A stretch of 31,348 nt of DNA from JBEEMU01 sp043778315 (GTDB lineage: Bacteria; Bacteroidota; Bacteroidia; Chitinophagales; Saprospiraceae): the NCBI GenBank assembly GCA_043778315.1, contig JAYWGJ010000180.1, positions 1 through 31,348 of the forward strand. Reading direction: 5' to 3'. Positions within the stretch are counted from its first letter, which is position 1. Every line of letters starts with the position of its first letter. Positions 1 through 7,032 of this stretch are shown piece by piece. The notes beneath the pieces are model-generated. The model saw only the letters and a program-made list of their open reading frames with translations. It searched no databases and had not been told where the DNA came from. The position numbers and the translations under genes are program-made.

Positions 1-16
1 TTAATAAAAATATACA

Positions 17-625
17 ATGGCAAGATATACTGGTCCTAAAACCAAAAAATCAAGAGCTTTTGGCGAACCGATTTTCGGAGAAGATAAGAACTTCAAGAAA
101 AAACCGCACCCTCCAGGTATGCACGGTCAAACTCGCCGGCGCAAGCAGCGTTCAGATTACGCTGTTCAGTTAATGGAGAAACAAAAAGCGAAATATATGT
201 ATGGCGTTTTAGAGCGCCAGTTCCGCAATATATTTACTACTGCGCACTCGAAAGCAGGTAAAACAGGTGAGATTTTGCTCCAATTATTGGAAGCACGCTT
301 GGATAACACCGTTTTTCGTTTGGGTTTAGCGCGTAGCCGCGCACAAGCGCGTCAAATCGTTTTGCACCGCCATATATTAGTGAATGGTATATTAACCAAT
401 ATTCCATCGGCTACTTTGCGCCCTGGCGACGTGGTTTCCGTTCGCGGAAAATCACAAAATATGGAAGTAATCACTACCTCTATCAATGTAAAAGAAGTGG
501 CGCGCCATTCGTGGTTGCAATGGAATCCTGATAAGATGGAAGGAACGCTATTGGCTTACCCAAGCCGCGAGCAAATCCCAGAAACTATCAACGAACAACT
601 CATTGTAGAGTTGTACTCTAAATAA
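17..625 (+). CDS. rpsD: 30S ribosomal protein S4
   Basis: Small-subunit ribosomal protein S4, a primary 16S rRNA binder that nucleates assembly of the 30S body. The 202-residue product has the usual bacterial length and starts MARYTGPKTKKSRAFGEP, a form typical of Bacteroidota S4. The N-terminal basic stretch (residues 30-50, HPPGMHGQTRRRKQRSDYA) and the S4 RNA-binding domain (about residues 90-155, with ARLDNTVFRLGLARSRAQAR and VNGILTNIPSATLRPGDVV) are both intact. The ATG at 17 is the only sensible start. It precedes rpoA and rplQ in the order expected for the alpha operon; rpsM and rpsK would be expected just left of the window. In E. coli S4 represses its own operon translationally; nothing here shows whether that holds in this organism. 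Confidence 0.98.
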   Translation: MARYTGPKTKKSRAFGEPIFGEDKNFKKKPHPPGMHGQTRRRKQRSDYAVQLMEKQKAKYMYGVLERQFRNIFTTAHSKAGKTGEILLQLLEARLDNTVFRLGLARSRAQARQIVLHRHILVNGILTNIPSATLRPGDVVSVRGKSQNMEVITTSINVKEVARHSWLQWNPDKMEGTLLAYPSREQIPETINEQLIVELYSK

Positions 626-650
626 TTAAAGTGTATCGATGCGCCGCAAA

Positions 651-875
651 TAGCTTAGTATGTAGGGAATGAAGAAGAAATAAAATATACAATTAAGTTT
701 ATGTAGGATTTTGTGCCAAAATAAGGCGAATTTGAGGAGCGATGCTGGGCATCGTACCGATAATTTAACTCGGTTTTGGTTGCAAAAGACAAGTAAAGTT
801 GTATGGTTTGTTTTTGAAGCGTCCTTACAGATATTAGGCTATTTGTTGGCGTACATACCGCTTTTTAGAAATTCA
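651..875 (+). repeat. dispersed repeat A, copy 1 (between rpsD and rpoA)
   Basis: Non-coding spacer between rpsD and rpoA. It matches, in the opposite orientation, a second sequence at about 2796-3090. Shared blocks in order are GGAATGAAGA, ATGYAGGATTT, AAGGCRRATTTGAGG, a GCATCGTA block, CGGTTTTGGYT, CAAAAGRCAAGT and a final CGTCCTTA/CGCTTTCCTTA block. Copy 1 is shorter in the middle, lacking the inverted-repeat core of copy 2. The 62-residue open frame at 711-899 lies wholly inside it and shows no family resemblance, so I read it as repeat-derived rather than a gene. Boundaries are approximate because they come from alignment by eye. Confidence 0.6.
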
Positions 876-901
876 CAAACGTTTTTTCCAAAAAAATAGA
901 T

Positions 902-1897
902 ATGAGTATTTTAAATTTCCAAAAGCCGGAAAAAATATTGATGCAGAAAGCCACCGAATTTGAAGGTACTTTCGAATTTAAACCCTTAGAGCCAGGTTTT
1001 GCACAGACCGTAGGTAATTCTATCCGTCGCGTATTGTTGTCTTCATTGGAGGGTCATGCTATTTCGGGTATCCGTATCACGGGCGTTCCACACGAATTTG
1101 CTACACTTAAAGGCGTAACCGAAGATGTAGTAGATATTATTTTGAACCTCAAACGAGTCCGTTTAAAAAAATTGGTCTCGAGTGAAGATGGCACTGCCGA
1201 TAAGATATTTGTAAGCATCAAAGGTCAAAATCAGTTTGTTGCAGGCGATATTGAACATAGCGACTTCAAAGTAATGAACCCTGATTTGGTGATTTGCAAT
1301 TTAGATGCGGCTACTACGCTTGATATAGAATTTACGGTGACGAAAGGACGAGGCTACGCGCCCGCCGATGAGAGTTTGCCGAAAGATGCCGTGTTAGGCT
1401 ATATTCCGATAGATGCTATTTATACACCAATCAAAAATGTATCGTATGCCGTTTCTCCGTTTCGTGTAGCACAGCGCACGGATTATGAAAAATTGGTTGT
1501 GGATATCAAAACAGATGGTACTATTCACCCCGAAGAGGCTATCAAAGAGGCTGCTAAGATTATGATTCAGCATTTGATGCTAATTTCTGACGAAAATATT
1601 TCGTTCGAAACAGCAGTTAAAGAAGAGGAAAATGTGGTAGATGAACACATTTTGCACATGCGCAAATTGTTGAAAACTTCTTTGGAAGACCTCGACCTTT
1701 CAGTGCGGGCTTACAACTGCTTGAAAGCTGCCAAAATCAATACACTTTACGAGTTAGTGCGTTATGATATGAACGAACTACTCAAATTCCGCAACTTTGG
1801 TAAAAAATCGTTAGTAGAAATAGAGGAGTTGTTGGTAGAAAAAGGGCTCACTTTTGGTATGGACTTAGCCAAATACAAGTTAGACGAAGATATATAA
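902..1897 (+). CDS. rpoA: DNA-directed RNA polymerase subunit alpha
   Basis: Alpha subunit of RNA polymerase: its N-terminal domain dimerises and scaffolds beta and beta', and its C-terminal domain contacts UP-element DNA and activators. The product is 331 residues, the normal length. The N-terminal domain (about 1-230) has the conserved GNSIRRVLLSSLEG and VTKGRGYAPA stretches. After an acidic linker, the C-terminal domain (about 255-320) has LDLSVRAYNCLKAAKI, which carries the Arg and Asn that contact DNA in E. coli alpha, followed by two helix-hairpin-helix turns ending RNFGKKSLVEIEELL. It lies between rpsD and rplQ in the alpha operon. The spacer upstream is unusually long (276 bp) because it holds repeat A copy 1. 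Confidence 0.98.
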   Translation: MSILNFQKPEKILMQKATEFEGTFEFKPLEPGFAQTVGNSIRRVLLSSLEGHAISGIRITGVPHEFATLKGVTEDVVDIILNLKRVRLKKLVSSEDGTADKIFVSIKGQNQFVAGDIEHSDFKVMNPDLVICNLDAATTLDIEFTVTKGRGYAPADESLPKDAVLGYIPIDAIYTPIKNVSYAVSPFRVAQRTDYEKLVVDIKTDGTIHPEEAIKEAAKIMIQHLMLISDENISFETAVKEEENVVDEHILHMRKLLKTSLEDLDLSVRAYNCLKAAKINTLYELVRYDMNELLKFRNFGKKSLVEIEELLVEKGLTFGMDLAKYKLDEDI

Positions 1898-1950
1898 TTT
1901 TTCGTCTGATGAAAATTTAATTTTTTCATTTTTTAATAAATTGTTGACTA

Positions 1951-2469
1951 ATGCGTCACGGTAATAAAATTAATCATTTAGGTAGAACAACGGGGCACCG
2001 TTTGGCGTTGCTACGCAACCTGTCATGCGCTTTGATCACTCACAAGCGTATATCTACCACTTTGGCGAAAGCTAAAGAACTTCGTACATTCGTTGAGCCG
2101 CTCATCACGAAGGCGAAGGCAAATACTACACACACTCGTCGTATGGTATTTGGTTCATTGCAGAACAAAGAAGCGGTAAAGGAACTTTTTGATGTGATAA
2201 GCGAAAAAGTAGGTGACCGTCCAGGCGGCTACACGCGCGTCCTCAAAACGGGTTTCCGTAAAGGGGATGCGGCTGAGATGTGTATCATCGAACTCGTTGA
2301 CTACAACGAGGCGATGCTCAAAACGTCAGGTGATAAGGAAGGTACGGCTAAACGTACCCGCCGTAGTCGCTCGAAAAAAGCAGACGACAATGCTACCGAA
2401 ACGGCAACTCCAACGATAGAAGCACCTGCTGCCGAGGCAGCCGCTCCCGAAGCAGATGCAGCAGAGTAA
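1951..2469 (+). CDS. rplQ: 50S ribosomal protein L17
   Basis: Large-subunit ribosomal protein L17, which sits near the exit tunnel. The core (residues 1-125) is canonical: MRHGNKINHLGRTTGHRLAL, then HKRISTTLAKAKELRTFVEPL and a terminal RPGGYTRVLKTGFRKGDAAEM block. From about residue 130 there is a low-complexity tail of about 40 residues, first basic (KRTRRSRSKK) then Ala/Glu/Pro-rich, making the protein 172 residues rather than the 115-130 common elsewhere. Such tails are frequent in Bacteroidota L17. It is the last gene of the operon; a strong terminator follows 32 bp after the stop. Confidence 0.97.
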   Translation: MRHGNKINHLGRTTGHRLALLRNLSCALITHKRISTTLAKAKELRTFVEPLITKAKANTTHTRRMVFGSLQNKEAVKELFDVISEKVGDRPGGYTRVLKTGFRKGDAAEMCIIELVDYNEAMLKTSGDKEGTAKRTRRSRSKKADDNATETATPTIEAPAAEAAAPEADAAE

Positions 2470-2501
2470 TCTTTAATTGTTTTACACATAGTGTTTTTTA
2501 T

Positions 2502-2543
2502 AAAAGCGCAAGTATTTCTGGAAAGAAACGCTTGCGCTTTTTT
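2502..2543 (+). terminator. intrinsic terminator of the rpsD-rpoA-rplQ operon
   Basis: An 18-bp stem (2502-2519 with 2524-2541, two mismatches) closed by a GGAA tetraloop, with GC-rich base AAAGCGCAAG/CTTGCGCTTT and a T run at 2538-2543. It lies 32 bp after the rplQ stop. Confidence 0.9.
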
Positions 2544-2567
2544 CGTCACCATAGCAATAAAAAATCA

Positions 2568-2687
2568 GGTTCTTTGAGAATTTTTGTGGGTAAAGCGCAA
2601 CGGCTTGCGGGTCTCAACCCGTACTTATCTTTTTGTGCGGGTTAAAACCCGTAATCGATAAAATCCATAAGAACTTTTAAAGAACTA
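2568..2687. repeat. structured intergenic element C
   Basis: A 120-bp stretch bounded by imperfect inverted arms: 2568-2589 (GGTTCTTTGAGAATTTTTGTGG) pairs with 2665-2686. Nearly all differences between the arms would be G-U pairs in the plus-strand RNA. Inside are two small hairpins built on CGGGT: 2608-2621 (CGGGT-CTCA-ACCCG) and 2638-2651 (CGGGTT-AA-AACCCG). The layout suggests a folded RNA or a small non-autonomous mobile element; no coding sequence is visible. Confidence 0.45.
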
Positions 2688-2727
2688 AGAACTAATGTAA
2701 AAATACGAAGCATTAAATATAGGAGTG

Positions 2728-2794
2728 TATGTTTTAAATTAAGTGTGATTATCGGGAACGAAAAAATAGTTAAAACGTAGCATTATATCTACGT
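2728..2794 (-). repeat. dispersed repeat B, right half (split copy)
   Basis: Read on the minus strand this has TTTAACTATTTTTT, then CGTTCCCGATAAT, then TTAATTTAAAACATA, the same blocks in the same order as the right halves of the copies at 20588-20706 and 25223-25342. The segment at 2775-2794 is a hairpin, ACGTAG-CATTATAT-CTACGT. The matching left half lies about 380 bp away at 3174-3235, also on the minus strand, with repeat A copy 2 in between. Confidence 0.7.
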
Positions 2795-2795
2795 C

Positions 2796-3090
2796 TCTAA
2801 GGAAAGCGTCCAAAATAAGTTACTGTACGCTCACTTGCCTTTTGAGCCAAAACCGCGTTGGATTTGCTTCGCCAGTTCGCTTCGCTCGGGTTTCGTTACG
2901 ATGCACAGCAGCACTTCGCGCGTTCACTTCGCATAAGCGATTTAGTATCGCTTTTGCTTGTTCAGCCTCAAATCTGCCTTGTTCTGACCCAGCACGAGCA
3001 ACGCGAACTGGCGAAGCAAATCCTGCATCACAATATTCAGTACCTTATTTTCTCTTCATTCCTAATAAAAAGTATTTTCGTGGAATGCAG
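2796..3090 (-). repeat. dispersed repeat A, copy 2 (with 21-bp inverted repeat)
   Basis: Minus-strand counterpart of the repeat between rpsD and rpoA, sharing the blocks GGAATGAAGA, ATGCAGGATTT, AAGGCAGATTTGAGG, GCATCGTA, CGGTTTTGGCT, CAAAAGGCAAGT and CGCTTTCCTTA. It also has a core bounded by a perfect 21-bp inverted repeat: 2860-2880 (starts GGATTTGCTTCGCC) and 3003-3023 (ends GGCGAAGCAAATCC). Two overlapping open frames of 99 and 86 residues lie within it but look like translations of repeat DNA. Limits are approximate. Confidence 0.65.
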
Positions 3091-3173
3091 TTATTTATTT
3101 CAACTTTGCAAAGCATAACAGTTGCAATAAATAACAAATGAAACTCAAAAATACTTTATTAGCTCTTAGCTTC

Positions 3174-3235
3174 GGCGTAGGTTTAATCTATTTTTTGAGT
3201 GTAGATAAATAATCATGCTTAATTTATTTCAGCTA
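3174..3235 (-). repeat. dispersed repeat B, left half (split copy)
   Basis: On the minus strand this reads TAGCTGAAATAAA, then TTATCTACACT, then AAAAAATAG and ACCTACG, matching the left halves of the copies at 20588 and 25223. In those copies the right half follows at once; here it is displaced to 2728-2794. By chance or not, the plus strand of this half contains the end of a 24-codon frame at 3138-3212. Confidence 0.65.
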
Positions 3236-3267
3236 CTTGAAGTAAATAAAATCATTTTTATTCTATA

Positions 3268-3303
3268 TTTTGTTATAATATTATGTAATAAAACATACCT
3301 TTG
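3268..3303 (+). promoter_or_regulatory. Bacteroidota-type promoter for the ccmC-like gene
   Basis: TACCTTTG at 3296-3303 fits the -7 consensus TAnnTTTG, and TTTTG at 3268-3272, 23 bp upstream, fits the -33 element. Transcription would begin near 3308, which supports the ATG at 3335 over the in-frame upstream ATG at 3215. Confidence 0.7.
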
Positions 3304-3334
3304 CGTAATTAATTGTGTAAATAAACAAGAAAAT

Positions 3335-4411
3335 ATGACTGCATTTATTAAAGAATACTGGTGGAAGTTACTCTGCGTCACACTATTTGTATATGTGCTA
3401 TCGACAGGCTTATTGAAGCCGCTCGGGAGTGGCATAGAAACCGTCGATACAAGCGCGGCAACCGTCGGCACACCGCTCACACTTGGCGTAAGGTGCTACA
3501 ATTCACAGCTCACTACTGCAAAACCACGAGCATGGTTAAAGGTGGGCGACTCATGCTTTGTAGTTGCCGATACCGTCACGGTTCGCGACGACCGCAACTT
3601 GACTTTACAATTTGCGTTAAGCGGCAACTTTCCCGTAAAAGACAAAATAGTTGCCGCGACTTTGGTTTTAGATAGCAAAGAAAGCGGCGTAATGCTGCTG
3701 CCGTCGGCGGTTTTTATCAATAGCAACGACAGCGTAAAGCAAAGTATTACACACCTTTTGCGATTAAGTGACCTTGACGGTGGTACATTGCGAAGTAGCT
3801 ACCCTTATCGGGAAATACTCGAGGAAACTATCCGCAATTTATTTTATCATGTGCCGCTTTGGTTTGCAATGCTTTTGCTGTTTTGTATATCTATGGTGTT
3901 CAGTTTCAGACACTTACAAACGCAAGACCTACGGTATGACATTGCCGCAACAGCTTTTGCAAAGGTCGGAATGTTGTTTGGCATTCTCGGAACAGTGACG
4001 GGAATGCTTTGGGCGCAATACACTTGGGGCAAAGCATGGAGCTGGGACATCAAACAAAATACAACTGCTATCTCCCTCTTGATGTACGCGGCTTACTTCG
4101 TGTTGCGCGGCTCTTTTGACGACGACGACCGTCGTGCGCGCCTCTCTGCCGTGTATAATATATTTGCATTTTTTATGCTCATACCTTTGCTTTTTGTCAT
4201 TCCGCGCCTCTCCGACTCCTTACACCCTGGCAACGGCGGCAACCCTGCGTTTAGTAAAATGGACTTAAATAGTAATATGCGCATCGTGTTTTATCCCGCC
4301 GTCATCGCATTTATGTTGCTCGGCATCTGGATAGCTTCGCTTACGCGCCGCATAGATGCAATACGCGCCCGCAAGCTCGGTTTGCTCGAGGATAATTTGG
4401 TAAATAATTAA
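3335..4411 (+). CDS. CcmC/CcsA-family cytochrome c biogenesis protein with N-terminal extension
   Basis: Integral membrane protein of the heme-handling CcmC/CcsA family, which passes heme to the periplasmic side for cytochrome c maturation. From the ATG at 3335 the product is 358 residues. Residues 7-25 form a first membrane segment, 30-150 a predicted extracytoplasmic beta-rich domain, and 175-345 hold about five or six further membrane segments. The tryptophan-rich heme-binding motif is present as WGKAWSWD (231-238). Canonical CcmC is about 220-250 residues and lacks the first domain; similar long forms are known in Bacteroidota. No ccmA, ccmB or ccmD is adjacent. The stop is 5 bp before rmuC, so the two are probably co-transcribed. 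The start was chosen because a clear promoter lies downstream of the alternative ATG. Confidence 0.85.
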   Translation: MTAFIKEYWWKLLCVTLFVYVLSTGLLKPLGSGIETVDTSAATVGTPLTLGVRCYNSQLTTAKPRAWLKVGDSCFVVADTVTVRDDRNLTLQFALSGNFPVKDKIVAATLVLDSKESGVMLLPSAVFINSNDSVKQSITHLLRLSDLDGGTLRSSYPYREILEETIRNLFYHVPLWFAMLLLFCISMVFSFRHLQTQDLRYDIAATAFAKVGMLFGILGTVTGMLWAQYTWGKAWSWDIKQNTTAISLLMYAAYFVLRGSFDDDDRRARLSAVYNIFAFFMLIPLLFVIPRLSDSLHPGNGGNPAFSKMDLNSNMRIVFYPAVIAFMLLGIWIASLTRRIDAIRARKLGLLEDNLVNN

Positions 4412-4416
4412 ATAAA

Positions 4417-5721
4417 ATGCTAATTTATCTTTTTACAGGTATTGCGCTTGGCGCAATATTCACATATATAATATGTATGCGATTGCAGCAACGACAAACG
4501 ATAGATACGTCGCAGTATTTATCGCGTGAAACAGTTGCGCAATTACGAGAAGATACTCAAATGCAAATAGATAGATTGACCGATGATTTGCAAGAGAAAC
4601 AAATAGAGTTGCGAGATTATGCTGCAAAAGCGGCAGCGTTGCAACAACACAATCAAGGCTTAGAGCAGCTATTAGACACACAAAAAATAGAGGTTGCGGC
4701 GCTGCAAACGCAGTTTCAAACGGAGTTTGAGCGAGTGGCAAATCGACTGTTAGAGGAAAAATCGGAACGGTTTAGTTTACACAATCAACAACAAATCAGC
4801 AACATAGTAGCACCGCTTCGCGAGCGGCTGCTCGAGTTTGAGGCACGAGCAGAGCGCAGTGCGCAAGTAGAAATGACCGAACGGGTATCGCTTCGCAAAG
4901 AGTTGGAGCTGCTTCGCGACCTCAATACGCAGCTCAGCGCAGATGCGCTGCAACTGACTAACGCGCTGAAAGGCGACAGCAAAACGCAGGGCGACTGGGG
5001 GGAGTTCCGATTAGAATTATTATTAGAAAAGTCGGGCTTGACGCGTGATATACACTTCAAAAAACAATCTTCTTTTAAAGACGACGAAGGCAAAGACAAA
5101 CGCCCCGATTTTATCATCTACCTGCCCGACGATAAGCAGCTTATCATAGACTCGAAGGTGTCGCTCACCGCGTATGAGCAGTGGTTTAATAGCGTAGATG
5201 ACTTGACGCGTGACCGCGCGTTGCGGCAACACACGGATAGTTTGCGCCGACACATTCGCGACCTTAGCGGAAAGCGGTATGAGCAACTGTACCAAATCAA
5301 TTCGCCCGACTACTTACTGCTGTTTGTGCCGATAGAATCGGCGTATTCGGTTGCCCTACAAAACGACCCGACCCTACTTACTGATGCGCTCGAGCGCAAT
5401 ATAGTAGTGGTGACAACTTCTACCCTACTTGCGACCCTCCGAACCGTTGCGTTTATCTGGAAACAAGAGAAGCAAAGCCAGAACGTACTCGAAATAGCAC
5501 GGCAAAGCGGTAAGTTGTACGACAAGTTAGTCGGTTTTATAGAAGACTTACAAAGTGTCGGGCGACAATTAGACCAAGCGCAAACGGCGTATCAGTCGGC
5601 GTTCAATAAACTCAATCAGTCAGCAAAGTTTGGCGATACGGTGATAGGGCGCGCAGAGCGGATACGCGAACTCGGTGCTAACGCAACCAAACGATTGAAT
5701 AAAAACCTTAGTAGTGAATAA
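4417..5721 (+). CDS. rmuC: DNA recombination protein RmuC
   Basis: RmuC-family protein, thought to be a nuclease that limits recombination at inverted repeats. The 434-residue product starts with a single membrane anchor (residues 1-20), then a long coiled coil (about 30-190, rich in Gln, Leu and Glu), then the RmuC core beginning GDWGEFRLELLLEKSG at 192. The core shows RPDFIIYLPDD (229-239) followed by IIDSK (243-247), the PD...DxK arrangement of the PD-(D/E)XK-like fold, and PIESAYSVALQ further on. It follows the ccmC-like gene by 5 bp, so it is likely in the same transcript. Function in DNA metabolism is inferred from family; the catalytic role has limited direct evidence. Confidence 0.93.
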   Translation: MLIYLFTGIALGAIFTYIICMRLQQRQTIDTSQYLSRETVAQLREDTQMQIDRLTDDLQEKQIELRDYAAKAAALQQHNQGLEQLLDTQKIEVAALQTQFQTEFERVANRLLEEKSERFSLHNQQQISNIVAPLRERLLEFEARAERSAQVEMTERVSLRKELELLRDLNTQLSADALQLTNALKGDSKTQGDWGEFRLELLLEKSGLTRDIHFKKQSSFKDDEGKDKRPDFIIYLPDDKQLIIDSKVSLTAYEQWFNSVDDLTRDRALRQHTDSLRRHIRDLSGKRYEQLYQINSPDYLLLFVPIESAYSVALQNDPTLLTDALERNIVVVTTSTLLATLRTVAFIWKQEKQSQNVLEIARQSGKLYDKLVGFIEDLQSVGRQLDQAQTAYQSAFNKLNQSAKFGDTVIGRAERIRELGANATKRLNKNLSSE

Positions 5722-5750
5722 CGATTGGTGTTTAGTAAGGTATGAGGTAG

Positions 5751-5806
5751 AGACAAGGCATGCCTTGTCTTGTTCAACTACTGCCTTGTCTCGTTCAACT
5801 ACTGCC
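5751..5806. repeat. palindrome plus 21-bp tandem repeat
   Basis: A perfect 20-bp palindrome AGACAAGGCATGCCTTGTCT (5751-5770) overlaps two tandem 21-bp units, 5761-5781 and 5782-5802, each TGCCTTGTCTYGTTCAACTAC, followed by a partial third (TGCCTT). It lies in the 138-bp spacer between rmuC and the CoA-transferase A gene. The palindrome could act as a weak terminator or a protein-binding site; I see no U-tract. Confidence 0.75.
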
Positions 5807-5859
5807 TTCTTTTTTGCGTAAAACGCCAAAATAATTTTAAAGAAAAACACACATTACCC

Positions 5860-6558
5860 ATGAATAAAATATATAAAAACGCAGACGATGCGATAGCGGG
5901 CATCGAGGACGGCATGACAATTATGCTCGGTGGTTTTGGGCTGTGCGGTATTCCCGAAAACTGCATCGCCGCGCTTGTCCGCAAAGGCACTCGCGACCTC
6001 ACTTGCATCTCGAATAACGCTGGCGTGGACGATTTTGGCATCGGGCTGATGCTGCATACGCGGCAGGTGCGCAAAATGATTTCGTCTTATGTGGGCGAAA
6101 ACGCGGAGTTTGAGCGGCAGTTATTGAGCGGCGAACTCGAGGTCGAACTCGTGCCGCAAGGAACGCTCGCCGAGCGGATACGCGCTACGGGCGCAGGTAT
6201 TCCTGCGTTTTTCACGGCTACGGGCTACGGCACGGAGGTAGCGGACGGCAAAGAATGTAGAGATTTTGACGGTAGAATGTACGTCATGGAGCGCGCTTTT
6301 CAATCCGATTTTGCTATCGTAAAAGCATGGAAAGCGGACACGCACGGCAACTTGATATACAAAGGTACGGCGCGGAACTTCAACCCGATGATGGCGCAAG
6401 CAGGCAAAATCACTATCGCCGAAGTGGAGGAAATAGTCCCCGCAGGCACGTTCGCCCCCGCTCATGTACACACGCCTGGTATCTATATCAACCGCGTTTT
6501 TGTAGGTACAGATTATCAAAAACGGATTGAGCAACGCACGGTAAGGGCGCGAGCGTAG
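5860..6558 (+). CDS. scoA: 3-oxoacid CoA-transferase subunit A
   Basis: Alpha subunit of a succinyl-CoA:3-oxoacid-type CoA-transferase (family I), which with subunit B moves CoA between succinyl-CoA and acetoacetate or related acids in ketone-body and butanoate metabolism. The 232-residue product has the GGFGLCGIPENC loop near residue 24 and the conserved TGYGTEVADGKE and KAWKADTHGNLIYKGTARNFNP stretches. I use the ATG at 5860 because similarity begins there with MNKIYKNADDA; the frame stays open upstream to 5770, but that part overlaps the tandem repeat. The partner gene lies at 7343-7999; the two are usually adjacent, but here a HEPN-type gene and a small gene intervene. Exact acid specificity cannot be read from the sequence. 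Confidence 0.93.
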   Translation: MNKIYKNADDAIAGIEDGMTIMLGGFGLCGIPENCIAALVRKGTRDLTCISNNAGVDDFGIGLMLHTRQVRKMISSYVGENAEFERQLLSGELEVELVPQGTLAERIRATGAGIPAFFTATGYGTEVADGKECRDFDGRMYVMERAFQSDFAIVKAWKADTHGNLIYKGTARNFNPMMAQAGKITIAEVEEIVPAGTFAPAHVHTPGIYINRVFVGTDYQKRIEQRTVRARA

Positions 6559-6597
6559 GGTTATAAAAAAATAAATTAATTTATTACCAAAATAGAG

Positions 6598-6605
6598 TAT
6601 ATTTG
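6598..6605 (+). promoter_or_regulatory. -7 promoter element before the HEPN-type gene
   Basis: TATATTTG fits TAnnTTTG and lies 24 bp before the ATG at 6629. A good -33 TTTG is not seen at the expected distance. If active, it would drive the HEPN-type gene, its partner and probably scoB independently of scoA. Confidence 0.5.
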
Positions 6606-6628
6606 CATTTGGTTTGGGAACACTAAAT

Positions 6629-7032
6629 ATGAATACTAACTTACGAATAAAATCTCGCCATAACGTAATTGCATCAGATTTATTATTACAAAATGCGTTG
6701 CCTGCTGCAAGTGTTCATACTTCCTATTACGCTTGCGTGCAATTTATGCTTCATATATTGTATAGTCATTTTTCTATGAATGAGATAGATATAGAGGAAG
6801 AGCAGCGTAAAAGCAAAAAAACTACGCACGTTTGGCTTATCAAAAAATTTTGTGACGCGTTACCTTTTAATTCAGATAGGCGAGCGTTTAATCAAAAAAT
6901 CAACCAATTAAGGGTTTGCGCGTAAAAGCCGATTATAAAAATATCAATATAAGCGATAAGGACGCTTTAAAATCTGTTCAATATTCCAAAGAAATTATAG
7001 TAATCTTAAAAACTCACTTTCTGTATGAATAG
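6629..7032 (+). pseudogene. HEPN-domain protein, frameshifted
   Basis: In the annotated frame this gene stops at 6925 after 98 codons. The -1 frame then continues at once with GLRVKADYKNINISDKDA and SVQYSKEIIVILKTHFLYE, ending at a TAG at 7030-7032. Re-reading from 6910 joins the two into a 134-residue protein: INQL-KGLRVKADYKN. The joined protein resembles small HEPN-fold proteins: an early helix with SYYACVQFMLHIL, a middle HxxWLIKKF helix, and a C-terminal LRxKADY turn followed by a Asp/Ala helix. The RNase motif RxxxxH of active HEPN toxins is not evident. One missing base in TTAAAGGG near 6910 would explain the break. Either it is a real null allele or a sequencing error; no slippery heptamer supports programmed shifting. 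The restored gene would overlap the next one by 8 bp. Confidence 0.7.

Noticed and set aside
711..899. 62-residue open frame between rpsD and rpoA
   Set aside because: It lies inside repeat A copy 1, shows no family resemblance and is not maintained as a frame in copy 2.
2842..3141. 99- and 86-residue overlapping frames
   Set aside because: They translate the inverted-repeat core of repeat A copy 2 in two frames; no start context, no protein-like composition.
3138..3212. 24-codon membrane-like peptide (MKLKNTLLALSFGVGLIYFL..) before the ccmC-like gene
   Set aside because: Attractive as a CcmD-like peptide, but its 3' part is repeat B sequence in reverse and the upstream promoter match is imperfect. 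Too little evidence to call it.
5761..5806. CRISPR-like direct repeats
   Set aside because: Only two adjacent 21-bp units without spacers; no cas genes in the window.
6900..6930. Programmed -1 frameshift in the HEPN-type gene
   Set aside because: No slippery X-XXY-YYZ heptamer in the correct frame at 6903-6916; a single lost A is simpler.
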